NCBI GenBank assembly: GCA_026394715.1
Contig: JAPKXR010000219.1
Span: 1-53,378, forward strand
DNA from: Methanomicrobiales archaeon
GTDB taxonomy: Archaea; Halobacteriota; Methanomicrobia; Methanomicrobiales; Methanospirillaceae
Direction of reading: 5' to 3'
DNA length: 53,378 nucleotides
A model generated the notes under the pieces. It searched no databases, had not been told where the DNA came from, and saw only the letters and a list, made by a program, of their open reading frames with translations. A program made the translations under genes and the position numbers. Positions 17,554 through 26,966 of this stretch are shown here, in pieces. Position 1 is the first letter of the stretch; each line of letters starts with the position of its first letter.

Positions 17554-18348
17554 TCAGTACCCGGTAGCGTAATAATATCCGTCATCCTTCCGGATACAGA
17601 CCGGGACAGCAAAGAGGTTGCAGATATTAGTATCTGTCAGAATCTCGTTTTTTGGGCCGTCCATGCAAAAGCGACCGTCTTTCATCAGGACAACCCGGGT
17701 AATTTCAGGGATAATATCGTGGAGATTATGTGTTATGAGAAGTATCCCCGTCCCGGCCCGTGATATTTTCCGGCACGTGGTCCGGAATGTATGGAGAGCG
17801 TGCAAATCCAGGCTATTGGTAGGCTCGTCGAGGATCAAGGTTTTCGGGCGGTGCACCAGTGCCCTGCCAATGAGTACACGGCGTGCTTCCCCCGATGACA
17901 TTTCCGTCATTTTTCTCTCGATCAAGTGCGTGACCTCCAGGAATTTTAGAATTTCAATTGTTTTCCTCTCCATCTCACCGGTGATGTGGTGCCGGAATAA
18001 CCCGATGCTGCTGAAAAATCCTGATAGCACCACTTCCCGGGCCGTCATCTCCCTGGAAAATGCATATGCCAGGTCATTGGACACGATCCCGAACATTGAC
18101 CGGAGGTCAAAGACATCCCACGTTTCCCTGCCCCCGATACGGAATATTACTTCGGTATCTTGTAACAGGGGATAATACTCCCGGGTAATAGTCTTTATAA
18201 AAGATGATTTCCCTGAACCGTTTGGACCAAGAATAGCAATGTTTTCTCCCTCTTCCAGTTTCAGGGACAAGGAATCAAGAATTTTCTTCTGACCGTTCAT
18301 CACGGTAATATTTTTAAATTCCAGGAGCGGGATATTGTTCCGGGTCAT
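17554..18348 (-). CDS. Stand-alone ABC ATPase (ModF/YlmA-like)
   Basis: A 264-residue single ABC ATPase: Walker A GPNGSGKS (41-48), signature SSGEA (151-155), Walker B LILDEP (171-176) and switch His in LITHNLHD. The Q-loop region reads GIVSND, as in ModF/YlmA-type ATPases that lack the usual Gln. No permease or binding-protein gene is adjacent, so it may serve an unlinked transporter or a soluble role. The ATG at 18348 was chosen because GAGGTGATA precedes it; a TTG seven codons upstream is less likely. Confidence 0.85.
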   Translation of the reverse strand: MTRNNIPLLEFKNITVMNGQKKILDSLSLKLEEGENIAILGPNGSGKSSFIKTITREYYPLLQDTEVIFRIGGRETWDVFDLRSMFGIVSNDLAYAFSREMTAREVVLSGFFSSIGLFRHHITGEMERKTIEILKFLEVTHLIERKMTEMSSGEARRVLIGRALVHRPKTLILDEPTNSLDLHALHTFRTTCRKISRAGTGILLITHNLHDIIPEITRVVLMKDGRFCMDGPKNEILTDTNICNLFAVPVCIRKDDGYYYATGY

Positions 18349-18465
18349 TATCACCTCAGGTGGCTCCAACGGTAACTCAAACCGGGAGATTTCGTTCGCA
18401 AGTACACATAGAACTCCAAAAGTAAAAATTCCCTGGTAAAAAAAAAGGTACGATTTTTTTTTGTC

Positions 18466-18624
18466 TTATCTTCTTCTTTTATTTTTCTGATTGGCGGAAA
18501 TTTTTTCCTTCGCCGTCAATGGTGCCACCTTGCTACCCGTAACCGGGGTCTCTACAGCCGCTGCTTTTCCATCGACAACTTCAGGTTTTTTACCTTTGCC
18601 TTTCTGACTACCCGAATCTTTCAT
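18466..18624 (-). CDS. Tiny lysine-rich disordered protein 1
   Basis: A 52-residue basic protein: a Lys-rich start (MKDSGSQKGKGKK), a central Val/Ala/Pro/Thr section with TPV, then KEKI and a KNKRRR end. There is no hydrophobic core, so it is probably disordered. No ribosome-binding site is present, but a long TATA-like ataatatatatatatt lies at about 18641-18656, placing transcription start at or near the ATG: a leaderless gene. A similarly built gene follows upstream at 18856-19011 on the same strand. Nucleic-acid binding is plausible from composition only. Confidence 0.6.
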   Translation of the reverse strand: MKDSGSQKGKGKKPEVVDGKAAAVETPVTGSKVAPLTAKEKISANQKNKRRR

Positions 18625-18855
18625 AAAAGATCATACGGTTCAGGAATATATATATATTATCTGGAAATATCATTTTTATCGCCTTTTTAAGGAGCTAATT
18701 TAACAATACGCGGCGATGCTCTAAAATTAACCAACCCGGCTTAGCTGTTCCTGTTGGATTGACAGCCTGTTTCTCCAGTTGACTGTCTTCCCGTATGTCC
18801 GGACCAATAAAAAGAATAATAACATAAAATTACGTGAGACCACACAAGAAAAATT

Positions 18856-19011
18856 TTAGTGTTTACCTCGTTTCGTCTTTGCAGCATTTTTATCTTTCAT
18901 TGAGTTAATTTTTTGTTTATCTATCGGATTTGCATCTTTCACCGGGGCTGTTATTACGGGATTATCTGTTGCCTTGTGCCCCTTGGTCTTTTGTTCGGCC
19001 TGCTTTTTCAT
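18856..19011 (-). CDS. Tiny lysine-rich disordered protein 2
   Basis: A 51-residue basic protein with the same plan as the one at 18466-18624: Lys-rich start (MKKQAEQKTKGHK), a central PVITAPV section, a KQKI motif and a KTKRGKH end. No ribosome-binding site, but a TATA-like tatctatatacc at about 19036-19047 lies 25-35 bases upstream of the ATG, again fitting a leaderless transcript. The two proteins look like diverged copies, each with its own promoter. Confidence 0.6.
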   Translation of the reverse strand: MKKQAEQKTKGHKATDNPVITAPVKDANPIDKQKINSMKDKNAAKTKRGKH

Positions 19012-20149
19012 AGCGGTACTTTGATGGCAGGCGGTATATAGATACCCGAATTGATCATCGGGATCATTACCGGGTTTTCCCGGTAAAAACGATACAATAC
19101 TTGATATCCTGCCCCCTGGTAAGCTGAATACTCCCGTTGAGTTATTCTCTCGAGAGAAAACTGACCCGTTTCATGCGCAGGCTTCCGGTATTATTCAGCT
19201 CAATTCCGTCCGGAATACCCAACCCCGTTATCTGCGGTGGACAAAAGTATAATCTGGACCTGACGGGTGGAACTCTATGGTTCTTGTACCTGTCCGTTAA
19301 TCGGAAAATACATACTTTAATGCGTTAAATATCCGTTAATCCACAATTTAAACCCCGATGGATCGCTGTGTTTCCATCGGGCAGGAAGAAATTAACCCAA
19401 AAAATCAAATTAGTGGTACTTTTATCATTTGAATTTGTATCAAAAATTGGATTACAAGTTTTTTAATGTAAACATGGAATTCCACCTTTGGCAAGGTGAT
19501 GTGAACGGCACAACGTCTCGTGGACCAAGTACCTGCGGATACGGTTAGGGTTGCCCCGCAACGCATTAATGCGGCCCTGGTCTTTCATATTCTTTAAATG
19601 GGAGTTATAGTAAGGCCGATCTGGCCTGGATGTCGTTGTTCACTCGGCGATGGATATCCTGTAACCTGACTTCGACTGAACATAATTGAAAAGATGTTTC
19701 CGCACCTGGAAATGGGGCAATGACCAAATACGTAACCGTTGAATCAGAAAGCCCGGCATGGCCCGGTCACATCAGGTCCTGCCAGGACACCCAGGTTACG
19801 GCTGTTTTGTTTACATAATGCAGTATTTACGGGACCGTCTCTTTTTCCAAGGGCATGACCGGTGTAGGACGCAAGGAGTAACAGCCGATGAAGGACAATT
19901 ACCAGAAATACTATCGCAAAAGTAAGATAACCCTGAAGAGACCATTGCACAAATCTAATTTCTAGTACTTAATAATAGTAAAACGTTTTTAACTATATTT
20001 CCCATCCAGGACCCCTAATTTCAAGTAGCAATAATTTTGACCATGCCAAATATACACCATGACTGCTTCCTTCCGGTGGTTACCTGGTGGATGGAAAAGG
20101 GTTCGTCCAGGCACGATCACACCACTATTTATCACACTCCGGCGAAACA
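19012..20149. other. Long intergenic region (1.1 kb)
   Basis: No convincing protein gene on either strand. It holds a perfect hairpin at 19354-19381 (annotated separately) and, just before the next gene, a TATA-like actatttatc at about 20123-20132. Decayed or RNA-coding DNA is possible. Confidence 0.5.
19354..19381. repeat. Perfect 9-bp hairpin in the 1.1-kb gap
   Basis: CCCGATGGA and TCCATCGGG pair exactly around a 10-nt loop. No gene is within 340 bases on the minus-strand side or 760 bases on the plus-strand side, so it may mark a small RNA or terminator. Confidence 0.4.
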
Positions 20150-21547
20150 ATGGTTATGGATGTTGAGGAGTTTGTCCGGCGCCAGATGGAGACTGGTAGT
20201 TGCGACGACGATATCAGTCAAAAACTTGCCCGTCACATTCAGAGGATCAAAGATGCCTCACCTGCTTATAGTGAGTCATTCGCACGTGCAGTTATCCAGG
20301 AAGTAAGAAATACCCGGGGTCTTACGGGGGATTTTTTTGTCTTTGAGCACTCCGGTGTTAAGATGGGTGATTTTGGTGTCGGATCGAGGGGTACCGGTGA
20401 TTTCTTTGCGCACCGGGAGATCGCCAGGATCATCGGGCATACAACTGCATCTGTCGGTGTTGATGAAATGGATGATGCAGGAGCCGTGCTTCTGGGACCA
20501 CGGGGAAAAACGATAACCCGCCACCAGAAGGCAGGGGGGTCACCGGAGCCTGGGGATGAGGGGCCGTATGTTATCTGTACTGTCGACGGGATGCACTCAC
20601 GCCTGTCAGATTTTCCATTCCTTGCAGGCTTTCACGTGACCCGTGCCACGCTTCGGGATGTGTATGTAATGGGTGCACATCCCGTCCTGCTGTTCTCTGA
20701 TATTCATGTGGCAGATGATGGCGATGTCGCAAAAATCTTTGACTACACAGCAGGTATCACGGCGGTAGGCGAAGTAACAGGTGTGCCACTGGTGACCGGG
20801 TCAACGCTCCGTATAGGTGGGGACATGGTACTCGGAAGCCGCATGACCGGGTGTGTCGGAGCAGTGGGTATCGCCCGCCACCTCACCGCGAGGAAAAATA
20901 CAAGGCCTGGGGATGTCATCCTGATGACTGAAGGGGCCGGGGGCGGCACGATTGCAACTGCAGCGCTCTATTCCGGGTTCCCTGATGTAGTCGAAGCGAC
21001 AATTAACCTCAATTTCCTCCTCGCATCAGAAGCCCTGCTTAACAGTGATGCTCTCCAAAAAATTCATTCAATGACCGACGTAACAAATGGCGGTCTCCGC
21101 GGGGATGTGTACGAAATGGCGGAGACAGCAGGGTGCCGGATCGTGATCGAAGAGAACAAGGTCGGGCCCCTGGTGCAGTCCGATGTCGCCAAGATGCTGT
21201 TGGACCTTTCGATAGACTATCTTGGCGTCTCTCTGGATGCATTGCTGGTCACAGCACCCCGGTCTGCAGTGCCGGCAATTACCGATGTAATCCACGGCAC
21301 AGGTGTTACCATAAGGGAGATCGGAAGGGTCGAAGCGGGTAAGTCGGAAGCGGTCCTGGTTGTTGACGGCAGGGAGCAGGACTTCACCCCAAGGTTCAGG
21401 GAGGCAGCCTACACACCCCTGAAAAAAGTTGTTGAATCACAACGCTGCGACTTTGAAGAGTTGAAGGAAAAAGTCCGGCGCGCAGCGGACGCAGCGATTG
21501 AGAAGAAGGAACGCATTATTGAACGGATAAGGCCAAAGTCCTCTTGA
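20150..21547 (+). CDS. AIR synthase / selenophosphate synthetase-related protein
   Basis: A 465-residue protein of the PurM/HypE/SelD ATP-binding superfamily. After an N-terminal extension of about 80 residues come a DFGVGSRGTGD stretch, an N-terminal PurM-like core with GVDEMDDAGAV and TVDGMHSRLSDF, and a C-terminal core with GDVILMTEGAGGGT and MTDVTNGGLRGDVYE. The tail from about 425 is a charged helix. These enzymes activate a substrate with ATP to an acyl- or iminophosphate; the reaction here is unknown. The ATG at 20150 is chosen because a TATA-like sequence lies 20-27 bases upstream (leaderless); an ATG at 20087 gives an atypical N-terminus. Convergent with the methyltransferase gene, 12 bases apart. 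Confidence 0.78.
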   Translation: MVMDVEEFVRRQMETGSCDDDISQKLARHIQRIKDASPAYSESFARAVIQEVRNTRGLTGDFFVFEHSGVKMGDFGVGSRGTGDFFAHREIARIIGHTTASVGVDEMDDAGAVLLGPRGKTITRHQKAGGSPEPGDEGPYVICTVDGMHSRLSDFPFLAGFHVTRATLRDVYVMGAHPVLLFSDIHVADDGDVAKIFDYTAGITAVGEVTGVPLVTGSTLRIGGDMVLGSRMTGCVGAVGIARHLTARKNTRPGDVILMTEGAGGGTIATAALYSGFPDVVEATINLNFLLASEALLNSDALQKIHSMTDVTNGGLRGDVYEMAETAGCRIVIEENKVGPLVQSDVAKMLLDLSIDYLGVSLDALLVTAPRSAVPAITDVIHGTGVTIREIGRVEAGKSEAVLVVDGREQDFTPRFREAAYTPLKKVVESQRCDFEELKEKVRRAADAAIEKKERIIERIRPKSS

Positions 21548-21559
21548 GCTATCACTTTT

Positions 21560-22306
21560 TTATAATAATTCTATCTCATTGTCATATGGTTTTCTGCCAC
21601 TCGCGCATATATTGTAGGCAAGGTAGGGGATATTCCGTTCAACGAAGGGTTCAATTTTCTTCGCAAGAACATATATCGGGCGTGCAAGGTTATAGTGCGC
21701 AAACGAGCACCGCTTTACCCGCACATCGATAAAACCTGCACCATAAAAGAGCTGTTCCATCTCCTCGACAGAGTAATACCGTTCTCCGAATGCCCCAAAA
21801 CAGGCCTTTTTAAGGTTCATTGCCTCGCTGATATGGTACAGTGCCGGAAGCCCGCGTGTAAACAGGTTCCTTCCAAGTGTGCAGACGGCAATTGGACTCC
21901 CGGGCCTGAGTACCCGAAAAGTCTCGGCAAGGGCTTTTTCCGGTTGATTCAGGTAGGAAAATGAAAGCAGGCTTGAAACAGCATCAAATGAACCGTCGCA
22001 AAAGGGGAGTACTTCGGCTGTCCCAATGGTAAAATCGCTTGAGGCACATTTATCAGAGGCTTTCCCGATCATCCCGCGGCTGATATCAATACCAACAGCC
22101 ACTCCACCCTCGTTCACGTAATGCCTGACAAAAAGCCCTGTTCCACACCCAAGGTCAAGGAGCCTGCCATCCTTTGGGAACCGTTCCATTACATGCCGGC
22201 TGATGTCGTTATAATAGAATTTACCAAAATTTGCATCGTAACGGTAGTCATAGCTATCAGCTACTTCATCATAATGACTGCTGACCTTGTTTACTGCCGC
22301 GTTCAC
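21560..22306 (-). CDS. Class I SAM-dependent methyltransferase
   Basis: A 248-residue Methyltransf_11-type enzyme. Motif I is LLDLGCGTGLF (about 48-58), motif II follows at VGIDISRGMI, and motif IV at SFDAVSSLLSFSYL. Substrate unknown. Starts at GTG 22306 overlapping the stop of the RFC-like gene by four bases (GTGA) and is preceded by GAGG, so it is the last gene of the long cluster. Confidence 0.85.
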   Translation of the reverse strand: MNAAVNKVSSHYDEVADSYDYRYDANFGKFYYNDISRHVMERFPKDGRLLDLGCGTGLFVRHYVNEGGVAVGIDISRGMIGKASDKCASSDFTIGTAEVLPFCDGSFDAVSSLLSFSYLNQPEKALAETFRVLRPGSPIAVCTLGRNLFTRGLPALYHISEAMNLKKACFGAFGERYYSVEEMEQLFYGAGFIDVRVKRCSFAHYNLARPIYVLAKKIEPFVERNIPYLAYNICASGRKPYDNEIELL

Positions 22307-23298
22307 CTGAAAACCTCGTTCATTATTCTTGCTGCAAAAGCATTGAGCTGAATGTATTCATTGTTGCAGTGACCTATCAAGTAGTCGGTATCGGCGAGTG
22401 CGCAGGCGATCCTGGGATCATTATACTCCCGTTTCAGCACGTTCCTGAGTTCGGCAAGTACCTCACCTGCCGTAAGGCCGTATTCAATGATGAGTGATTC
22501 GATACGCCGGTTCGCCGAAGCCCCGTCACCAGATGCAATGGCCAGGTATATGGCTGATGCCACCATGGAAGTCTCGGTCTCCCTGAATTTTACGAGGTCG
22601 AATGGTTCTCCGGATTCGGCGGCAACCTGGAGGAGCATGACCGATTTCCTGAGGTCACCACCAGAGGCCTGCACTATTAAGTCTATCTCGTCATCGGTGC
22701 AACATCCATCCGGCCTTTCTTTTGCAAGTATCCCCCTTAAGTGGGCTTGCGCAAGGTCAGGAGCGACAGGCCCGAAAAAGAAGGGGATACAGCGGGATGC
22801 AATCGCAGGGATGATTGCAGCCGGCTGGGTGGTGCAAAAGACAAAACGGCAGGTCTGGCTATACCGTTCCATCGTCCGCCGGAGTGATGACTGGGCATCA
22901 CGGGTGAGTGCTGAGGCATCATCAATGACTACCATTTTAAACGGTGCATCGAGGGGACGAAGCGAGGCATACCAACGAATAATATGTTTGAAATTGTTGA
23001 TCAGGCTTTCATCTTTCCGGTAAATATGTGCATATCGATCATCGTCTTCAAGATACTTTTTTCCAAGAAGGAACAGGTCGGATGCGTGCATCATGGTGCA
23101 GTTCCCAACCCAGTTCTCGCCGTAGAGTTTTCGTGCCACGCACTCCACAGCAGCACTTTTACCCGTGCCATGCGGTCCGCTGATCAGGAGGTGGGGGAGT
23201 AACCCCCTGGAAGCGAATGACCGGAGGTGTTGTACCACGCGTTCATGCCCGATAATTTCTTCAAATACAACAGGGCGGTATTTTTCAATCCAGAGCAT
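22303..23298 (-). CDS. Divergent second replication factor C small subunit-like AAA+ protein
   Basis: A 331-residue RFC-type clamp-loader subunit. It keeps the WIEKYRP start, Walker A GPHGTGKS (41-48) and the SRC arginine-finger motif (168-170). Walker B reads VVIDDAS (123-129) instead of the DEAD-type box, losing the catalytic Glu, and the usual ASDERG element is replaced by an insertion of about 20 residues (ASDLFLLGKKYL and following). It resembles the second small subunit (RFC2) reported in Methanosarcina-type three-subunit clamp loaders. It likely binds but hydrolyses ATP poorly. The ATG lies inside the end of the upstream gene (14-base overlap) after GGAG. Confidence 0.82.
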   Translation of the reverse strand: MLWIEKYRPVVFEEIIGHERVVQHLRSFASRGLLPHLLISGPHGTGKSAAVECVARKLYGENWVGNCTMMHASDLFLLGKKYLEDDDRYAHIYRKDESLINNFKHIIRWYASLRPLDAPFKMVVIDDASALTRDAQSSLRRTMERYSQTCRFVFCTTQPAAIIPAIASRCIPFFFGPVAPDLAQAHLRGILAKERPDGCCTDDEIDLIVQASGGDLRKSVMLLQVAAESGEPFDLVKFRETETSMVASAIYLAIASGDGASANRRIESLIIEYGLTAGEVLAELRNVLKREYNDPRIACALADTDYLIGHCNNEYIQLNAFAARIMNEVFR

Positions 23299-24019
23299 GG
23301 GCGAGTCTCCTATCCATCTCTTTCATTGCCTCTGTGAGGAAATAATTGTTGTCCGGGGTCCTGGATAGTAAAACAATATCCTGTTCCTGAAGTGTCATAA
23401 GGAACCCTGTTATCATGGGGAGTGCCCGGGTCACCTCGTCTACAATGGTAAGACTGGCCATCCGGGCGGTGCGCGACAACGGGTTTAGATCAATGGCAAT
23501 TACTGCCTTCCCCATCTTTAAGAGTGCCTCGCAACGGTCCCCGTCTTCAAGGGGAACGAGGATGACATCTGCTTTCCCGGTCCCTTCAGGGTAACTTAAC
23601 GCCCGGTCGTGGGAGAGTGGTACAATCCTTTCAGCCTTGCCGGAGAGCACGGTTACCCCGTTTGATTCAAGAAGCTGCGAGATTTTCCGGATTCGTTCCT
23701 CCGTCCGGTGAAAGAGGTTTATTTCGACAATTGCACCGGAAGCCTGTTGCAACAGGGCGATCTCGCGTGCGGCCAACGCCGCGGTGTTTCCGTTGACAGA
23801 TATGACCGGGTGTCGTGCTGAACGGATCATTGCAGCAGCTGTTCTTTCCGCAAGTAATGCACTATCAGTAGTTCTTTCCCCGATCAGGTAGTCAAATGCC
23901 TCCCCTCTTCCGTGGGCAACCAGGCCTTCTAGTGAAACAATACCGTCCCGTACAGAGCCTGCGAGCCGTTCACGCACAATGAGGGACTGGTACCGGGGAT
24001 GGTCTGCTGGAATGGTCAT
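23285..24019 (-). CDS. 4-phosphopantoate--beta-alanine ligase (archaeal PPS)
   Basis: A 244-residue enzyme of the archaeal DUF137/PF02006 family, which joins 4-phosphopantoate and beta-alanine using ATP in archaeal CoA synthesis. Recognisable features: IPADHPRYQSL start, RERLAGSVRDGIVSLEGL, HGRGEAFDYLIGERT, VNGNTAALA, EINLFHRTEERI, IVPLSHDRA and AIDLNPLSRTARMA. It lies just downstream of pantoate kinase and CoaBC, so three steps of the pathway are clustered. The ATG at 24019 is chosen over the GTG directly before it. Confidence 0.9.
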   Translation of the reverse strand: MTIPADHPRYQSLIVRERLAGSVRDGIVSLEGLVAHGRGEAFDYLIGERTTDSALLAERTAAAMIRSARHPVISVNGNTAALAAREIALLQQASGAIVEINLFHRTEERIRKISQLLESNGVTVLSGKAERIVPLSHDRALSYPEGTGKADVILVPLEDGDRCEALLKMGKAVIAIDLNPLSRTARMASLTIVDEVTRALPMITGFLMTLQEQDIVLLSRTPDNNYFLTEAMKEMDRRLAHALD

Positions 24020-24108
24020 CACGTTCAGGGACCTTTACTAATCACTAGTATTGGCCCGGCAGGGTAAAAATTGCCTGCCCCGGGGTACGGGGTCAGGGAA
24101 TGGAATTA

Positions 24109-24975
24109 TTACCATGAGTCTACCGGAAGGAGGCGTGGCCCGGCGGTTGCGACCTGGAGAGAAAACACTGGAGAAATGCCAGATAATACGTGGAATGCAT
24201 TACTACCGATGGCAAAAATGCCGTTCCCGAGCATGGTCATGCTTGCCGGCACGCCGGCGGTATCGCAGAGGTCCAGTGCATGACGGACATCAGGCGTAAT
24301 AAGCCCGCTTTTTTCAGCAAATGCACGTGAAAGGGTAAGCAACTCTTCAATTGATCCCGGGCAGGTACAAGGGAATGCCCGTGTAACCTGTTCCATGACC
24401 GCAGCAGACCCTAACACACCCGGAGATGGGAGCGGCCCGAACGTTACTGCGTGAACCGGTGGAAAAGGTCCTGGCAACCGAACGATATCGGCGTCGATAC
24501 CCGGACCGTTCCTGCAGTCGAGACCGCCGCCCTGGCAGGCAGCGATATCCCCAAGCCCTGTTTTATGGAGTATCTCAGCTTCGTGGGCAAAATGGGAACA
24601 TTCAGTCAGGCTGAGTCCGAGAGAGAAAACCTGGTTCGCAGCCATTGCAGAAGCGGTCAGTGCAGCCGCAGAAAGACCGAAACCCGCACTGATCGGAAGG
24701 CGGCAGCGGGTGCAGACAATTGCAGTTACCCCAAGGGCCCCCATCAGGTATTCGACCGGTGGAGAACTTAGTACCCGTTCAATAACAGATCCCTGCCAGT
24801 CAGTCCTGCTAATTTCCACACACGTCCAGGAGGCCGGTTTAACCAGTACTGTTACACCTTCAGAAATGACGATACCGGCACCGGTGCTCCCGGTTTTTTC
24901 TACTGAATCTCCACGCACGGGCCGGAAATACCCCGATATGTGGCCCGGGCAGAAGGCTACAGAAGCCGCTTCCAT
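24109..24975 (-). CDS. Pantoate kinase (archaeal PoK, GHMP family)
   Basis: A 288-residue GHMP kinase that phosphorylates pantoate in the archaeal CoA pathway. The ATP-binding motif reads LPISAGFGLSAAAL; the start has AFCPGHISGYF, and a third motif lies near ASMTMLGNGIFAIG. The ATG at 24975 is embedded in the 3' end of the CoaBC gene (19-base overlap) with AGAGG four bases upstream, showing coupling. The ligase gene follows after 89 bases. Confidence 0.88.
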   Translation of the reverse strand: MEAASVAFCPGHISGYFRPVRGDSVEKTGSTGAGIVISEGVTVLVKPASWTCVEISRTDWQGSVIERVLSSPPVEYLMGALGVTAIVCTRCRLPISAGFGLSAAALTASAMAANQVFSLGLSLTECSHFAHEAEILHKTGLGDIAACQGGGLDCRNGPGIDADIVRLPGPFPPVHAVTFGPLPSPGVLGSAAVMEQVTRAFPCTCPGSIEELLTLSRAFAEKSGLITPDVRHALDLCDTAGVPASMTMLGNGIFAIGSNAFHVLSGISPVFSLQVATAGPRLLPVDSW

Positions 24976-26093
24976 AGTTCCTCTGCAAGTTCTTCCTTTG
25001 TGCACCGTAACTCCTCCCGGTTATCCCCGGTGAGGAGGACAAAGTCCCCACTTGTTGAACCCATCACGCCGGGGGAATTAATAACGACAATCCTGGCCCC
25101 TTCGTTCAGCATTGAGCGGGCCTGTGCATCACCTTCTGCCCCCATCTTGAACGCAACGGTAACCGGACGTTCTCCCCCTTTCTTACAGACCTGCGGGAGC
25201 AGCTTCGGGAGTGGGCAGAGGTGTAGTGTCACGGGTTTTCCACTCGGGATCTTGCCCGCCACTTTATCGGGAGCGAAATCTGAGATTGCGCTTGCACTCA
25301 GGTAGTAGTCCACAGCCCCCGTATCACACTCGGCCAGAACGGCACACCTCATTTCGTCTGCCGTCGATATTGGAATATTTTTTACGCAGGGGAACCGGTC
25401 CTGGTGGACGACCGTCACTTCCGCACCAAGCCTGAACGCCTCGAGTGCCAGTGCCTTCCCCATCATACCGGTTGAACGGGTGGTCAGCACCCGGACATCA
25501 TCGACGGGCTCCCTGCATGCACCACTGGTAATAAGGACGTGTTTCCCAGCCAGTGCAAATCCCCCGAGAGCCCGCCTTACATGGAGAACGATCTCTTCAA
25601 TAGTCGCAATTTTTGCCCGCCCCTCTTCAATTCTTGGCGAAATTACCGTGATCCCCCAACGATTAAGTGTGTCAAGGTTCTCCTCCACCGCAGGGTGCCG
25701 GTACATGCTTTCATGCATGGCAGGTGCAATGAGAACAGGTATACCCCGGCCAACCGCGGTAGTTGCAAACGTAGTGACGGGTGTATCGTCTATACCACAG
25801 GCGATCTTACCGAGGGTATTTGCAGTACAGGGAGCTACGAGAAAAAGGTCCGCTCTCCCACCCTCCCCGCAGTATTCCACGTGTTCGACCATACCCGTAC
25901 ACCGTGTAATCGTCTCTCTCCCGGTGGCGTAGGTGAGTGCGTCGGGGCTGATTATGCCACATGCCGCCTGGCTCATTACCCCCTGCACCACGGCCCCATC
26001 CCTCCGGAGCTGGTGGCAGAGCCGGACGACTTCGGTGGCCGCGATGCTGCCGGTGACACCAAGCACGATACATTTCCCCTTCAGTACTGTCAT
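24957..26093 (-). CDS. coaBC: Bifunctional phosphopantothenoylcysteine decarboxylase / phosphopantothenate-cysteine ligase
   Basis: A 378-residue CoaBC. The N-terminal flavoprotein half (1-175) has VTGSIAA, the APCTANTLGK motif and IAPAMHESMY with the conserved catalytic-type His region; the C-terminal ligase half has ITSGACREPVDDVR, SASAISDF and GKIPSGKP (the CoaB Lys motif). It converts 4'-phosphopantothenate to 4'-phosphopantetheine. The start overlaps the stop of the Taw2-like gene by four bases. Confidence 0.93.
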   Translation of the reverse strand: MTVLKGKCIVLGVTGSIAATEVVRLCHQLRRDGAVVQGVMSQAACGIISPDALTYATGRETITRCTGMVEHVEYCGEGGRADLFLVAPCTANTLGKIACGIDDTPVTTFATTAVGRGIPVLIAPAMHESMYRHPAVEENLDTLNRWGITVISPRIEEGRAKIATIEEIVLHVRRALGGFALAGKHVLITSGACREPVDDVRVLTTRSTGMMGKALALEAFRLGAEVTVVHQDRFPCVKNIPISTADEMRCAVLAECDTGAVDYYLSASAISDFAPDKVAGKIPSGKPVTLHLCPLPKLLPQVCKKGGERPVTVAFKMGAEGDAQARSMLNEGARIVVINSPGVMGSTSGDFVLLTGDNREELRCTKEELAEELWKRLL

Positions 26094-26965
26094 GCCAGTG
26101 TCACATCCTGGACGAAATGCCAGCAGTGAGGACCGGTTTTCTTCACTTTCCTGGCTGAAATTTCGGCCTCAAAGCCCGCGGCTTTCAACTGCCCGGTGAT
26201 ATCCGATGGTTGGTGTCCTGATGAATGGACGTGGATAACAGAACCCGGGTGGACATGGGAAAGGGCCTGGTAAAGTATAGTGGCTGAATCGAAATGACCC
26301 ATGATAACCCGGTCATACACTCCTGACAGGAGGTCGCGGCAATCGCCGCACCTGGCCTCTATTCTGTCAGAAAGCTGGTTCAACACGATATTTTTCTGCA
26401 GGTACCCAAATGCGACCGGGTTAATCTCCATCGCATGCACTATCCCCCCTGCCCTGGCTACCGGCAATGTAAAATAACCGATCCCGGCATACAAATCTGC
26501 CACACGCTCCCCCTCCCGGGTAAGCGCCGCCACCCTCATCTTTTCGGTCCTGTTCCCCTGCGAAAACATCACCTTCGAGGGATCGATGCAGAATGAGATC
26601 CCAAATTCCCTGTGAATGACATCGCCTGTGCTGCCATACAGGACTTCTGTTGCTGGGATCCGGCAGACACCGGAATGTGAGCTGACCCATAGTACACCTT
26701 TCGGGTGTTGCCAGTCAACAATCTGCATCACTTCTCCTGGTGCAGGCCGCGCCCCCCGTACCACTGCAATCGAACCGATCATGTAGTAGCCCCGGCCACT
26801 GTACCGGCGGCGCGGATGGTTAGTTCCTGATGCAATAATCCCTTCACAGACCGGTTCATCGGCGGTTTCACCGGCTACACACGGTTTTCTACCTTTATCT
26901 GTCCCATCACGGTCCCAAGCCAAAGACCGATCTTCCCATGGCACATCCCGTATGTGTATGGCCAT
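26090..26965 (-). CDS. tRNA wybutosine-synthesising protein Taw2-like (Trm5/TYW2 family)
   Basis: A 291-residue Trm5/TYW2-type SAM enzyme. The N-terminal part (to ~150) includes SKVMFSQGNRTEKMR; SAM motifs are VADLYAGIGYFTLP and AMEINPVAFGYLQKNI. The position that is NLP in Trm5 methyltransferases reads DRVIMGHF, as in TYW2/Taw2, which transfers an aminocarboxypropyl group to the tRNA-Phe wyosine precursor. The ATG at 26965 follows the NMD3 stop by a single base with GGTTGG upstream. Cys29/Cys40-type cysteines occur in an N-terminal extension of low similarity. Confidence 0.75.
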   Translation of the reverse strand: MAIHIRDVPWEDRSLAWDRDGTDKGRKPCVAGETADEPVCEGIIASGTNHPRRRYSGRGYYMIGSIAVVRGARPAPGEVMQIVDWQHPKGVLWVSSHSGVCRIPATEVLYGSTGDVIHREFGISFCIDPSKVMFSQGNRTEKMRVAALTREGERVADLYAGIGYFTLPVARAGGIVHAMEINPVAFGYLQKNIVLNQLSDRIEARCGDCRDLLSGVYDRVIMGHFDSATILYQALSHVHPGSVIHVHSSGHQPSDITGQLKAAGFEAEISARKVKKTGPHCWHFVQDVTLA

Positions 26966-26966
26966 G

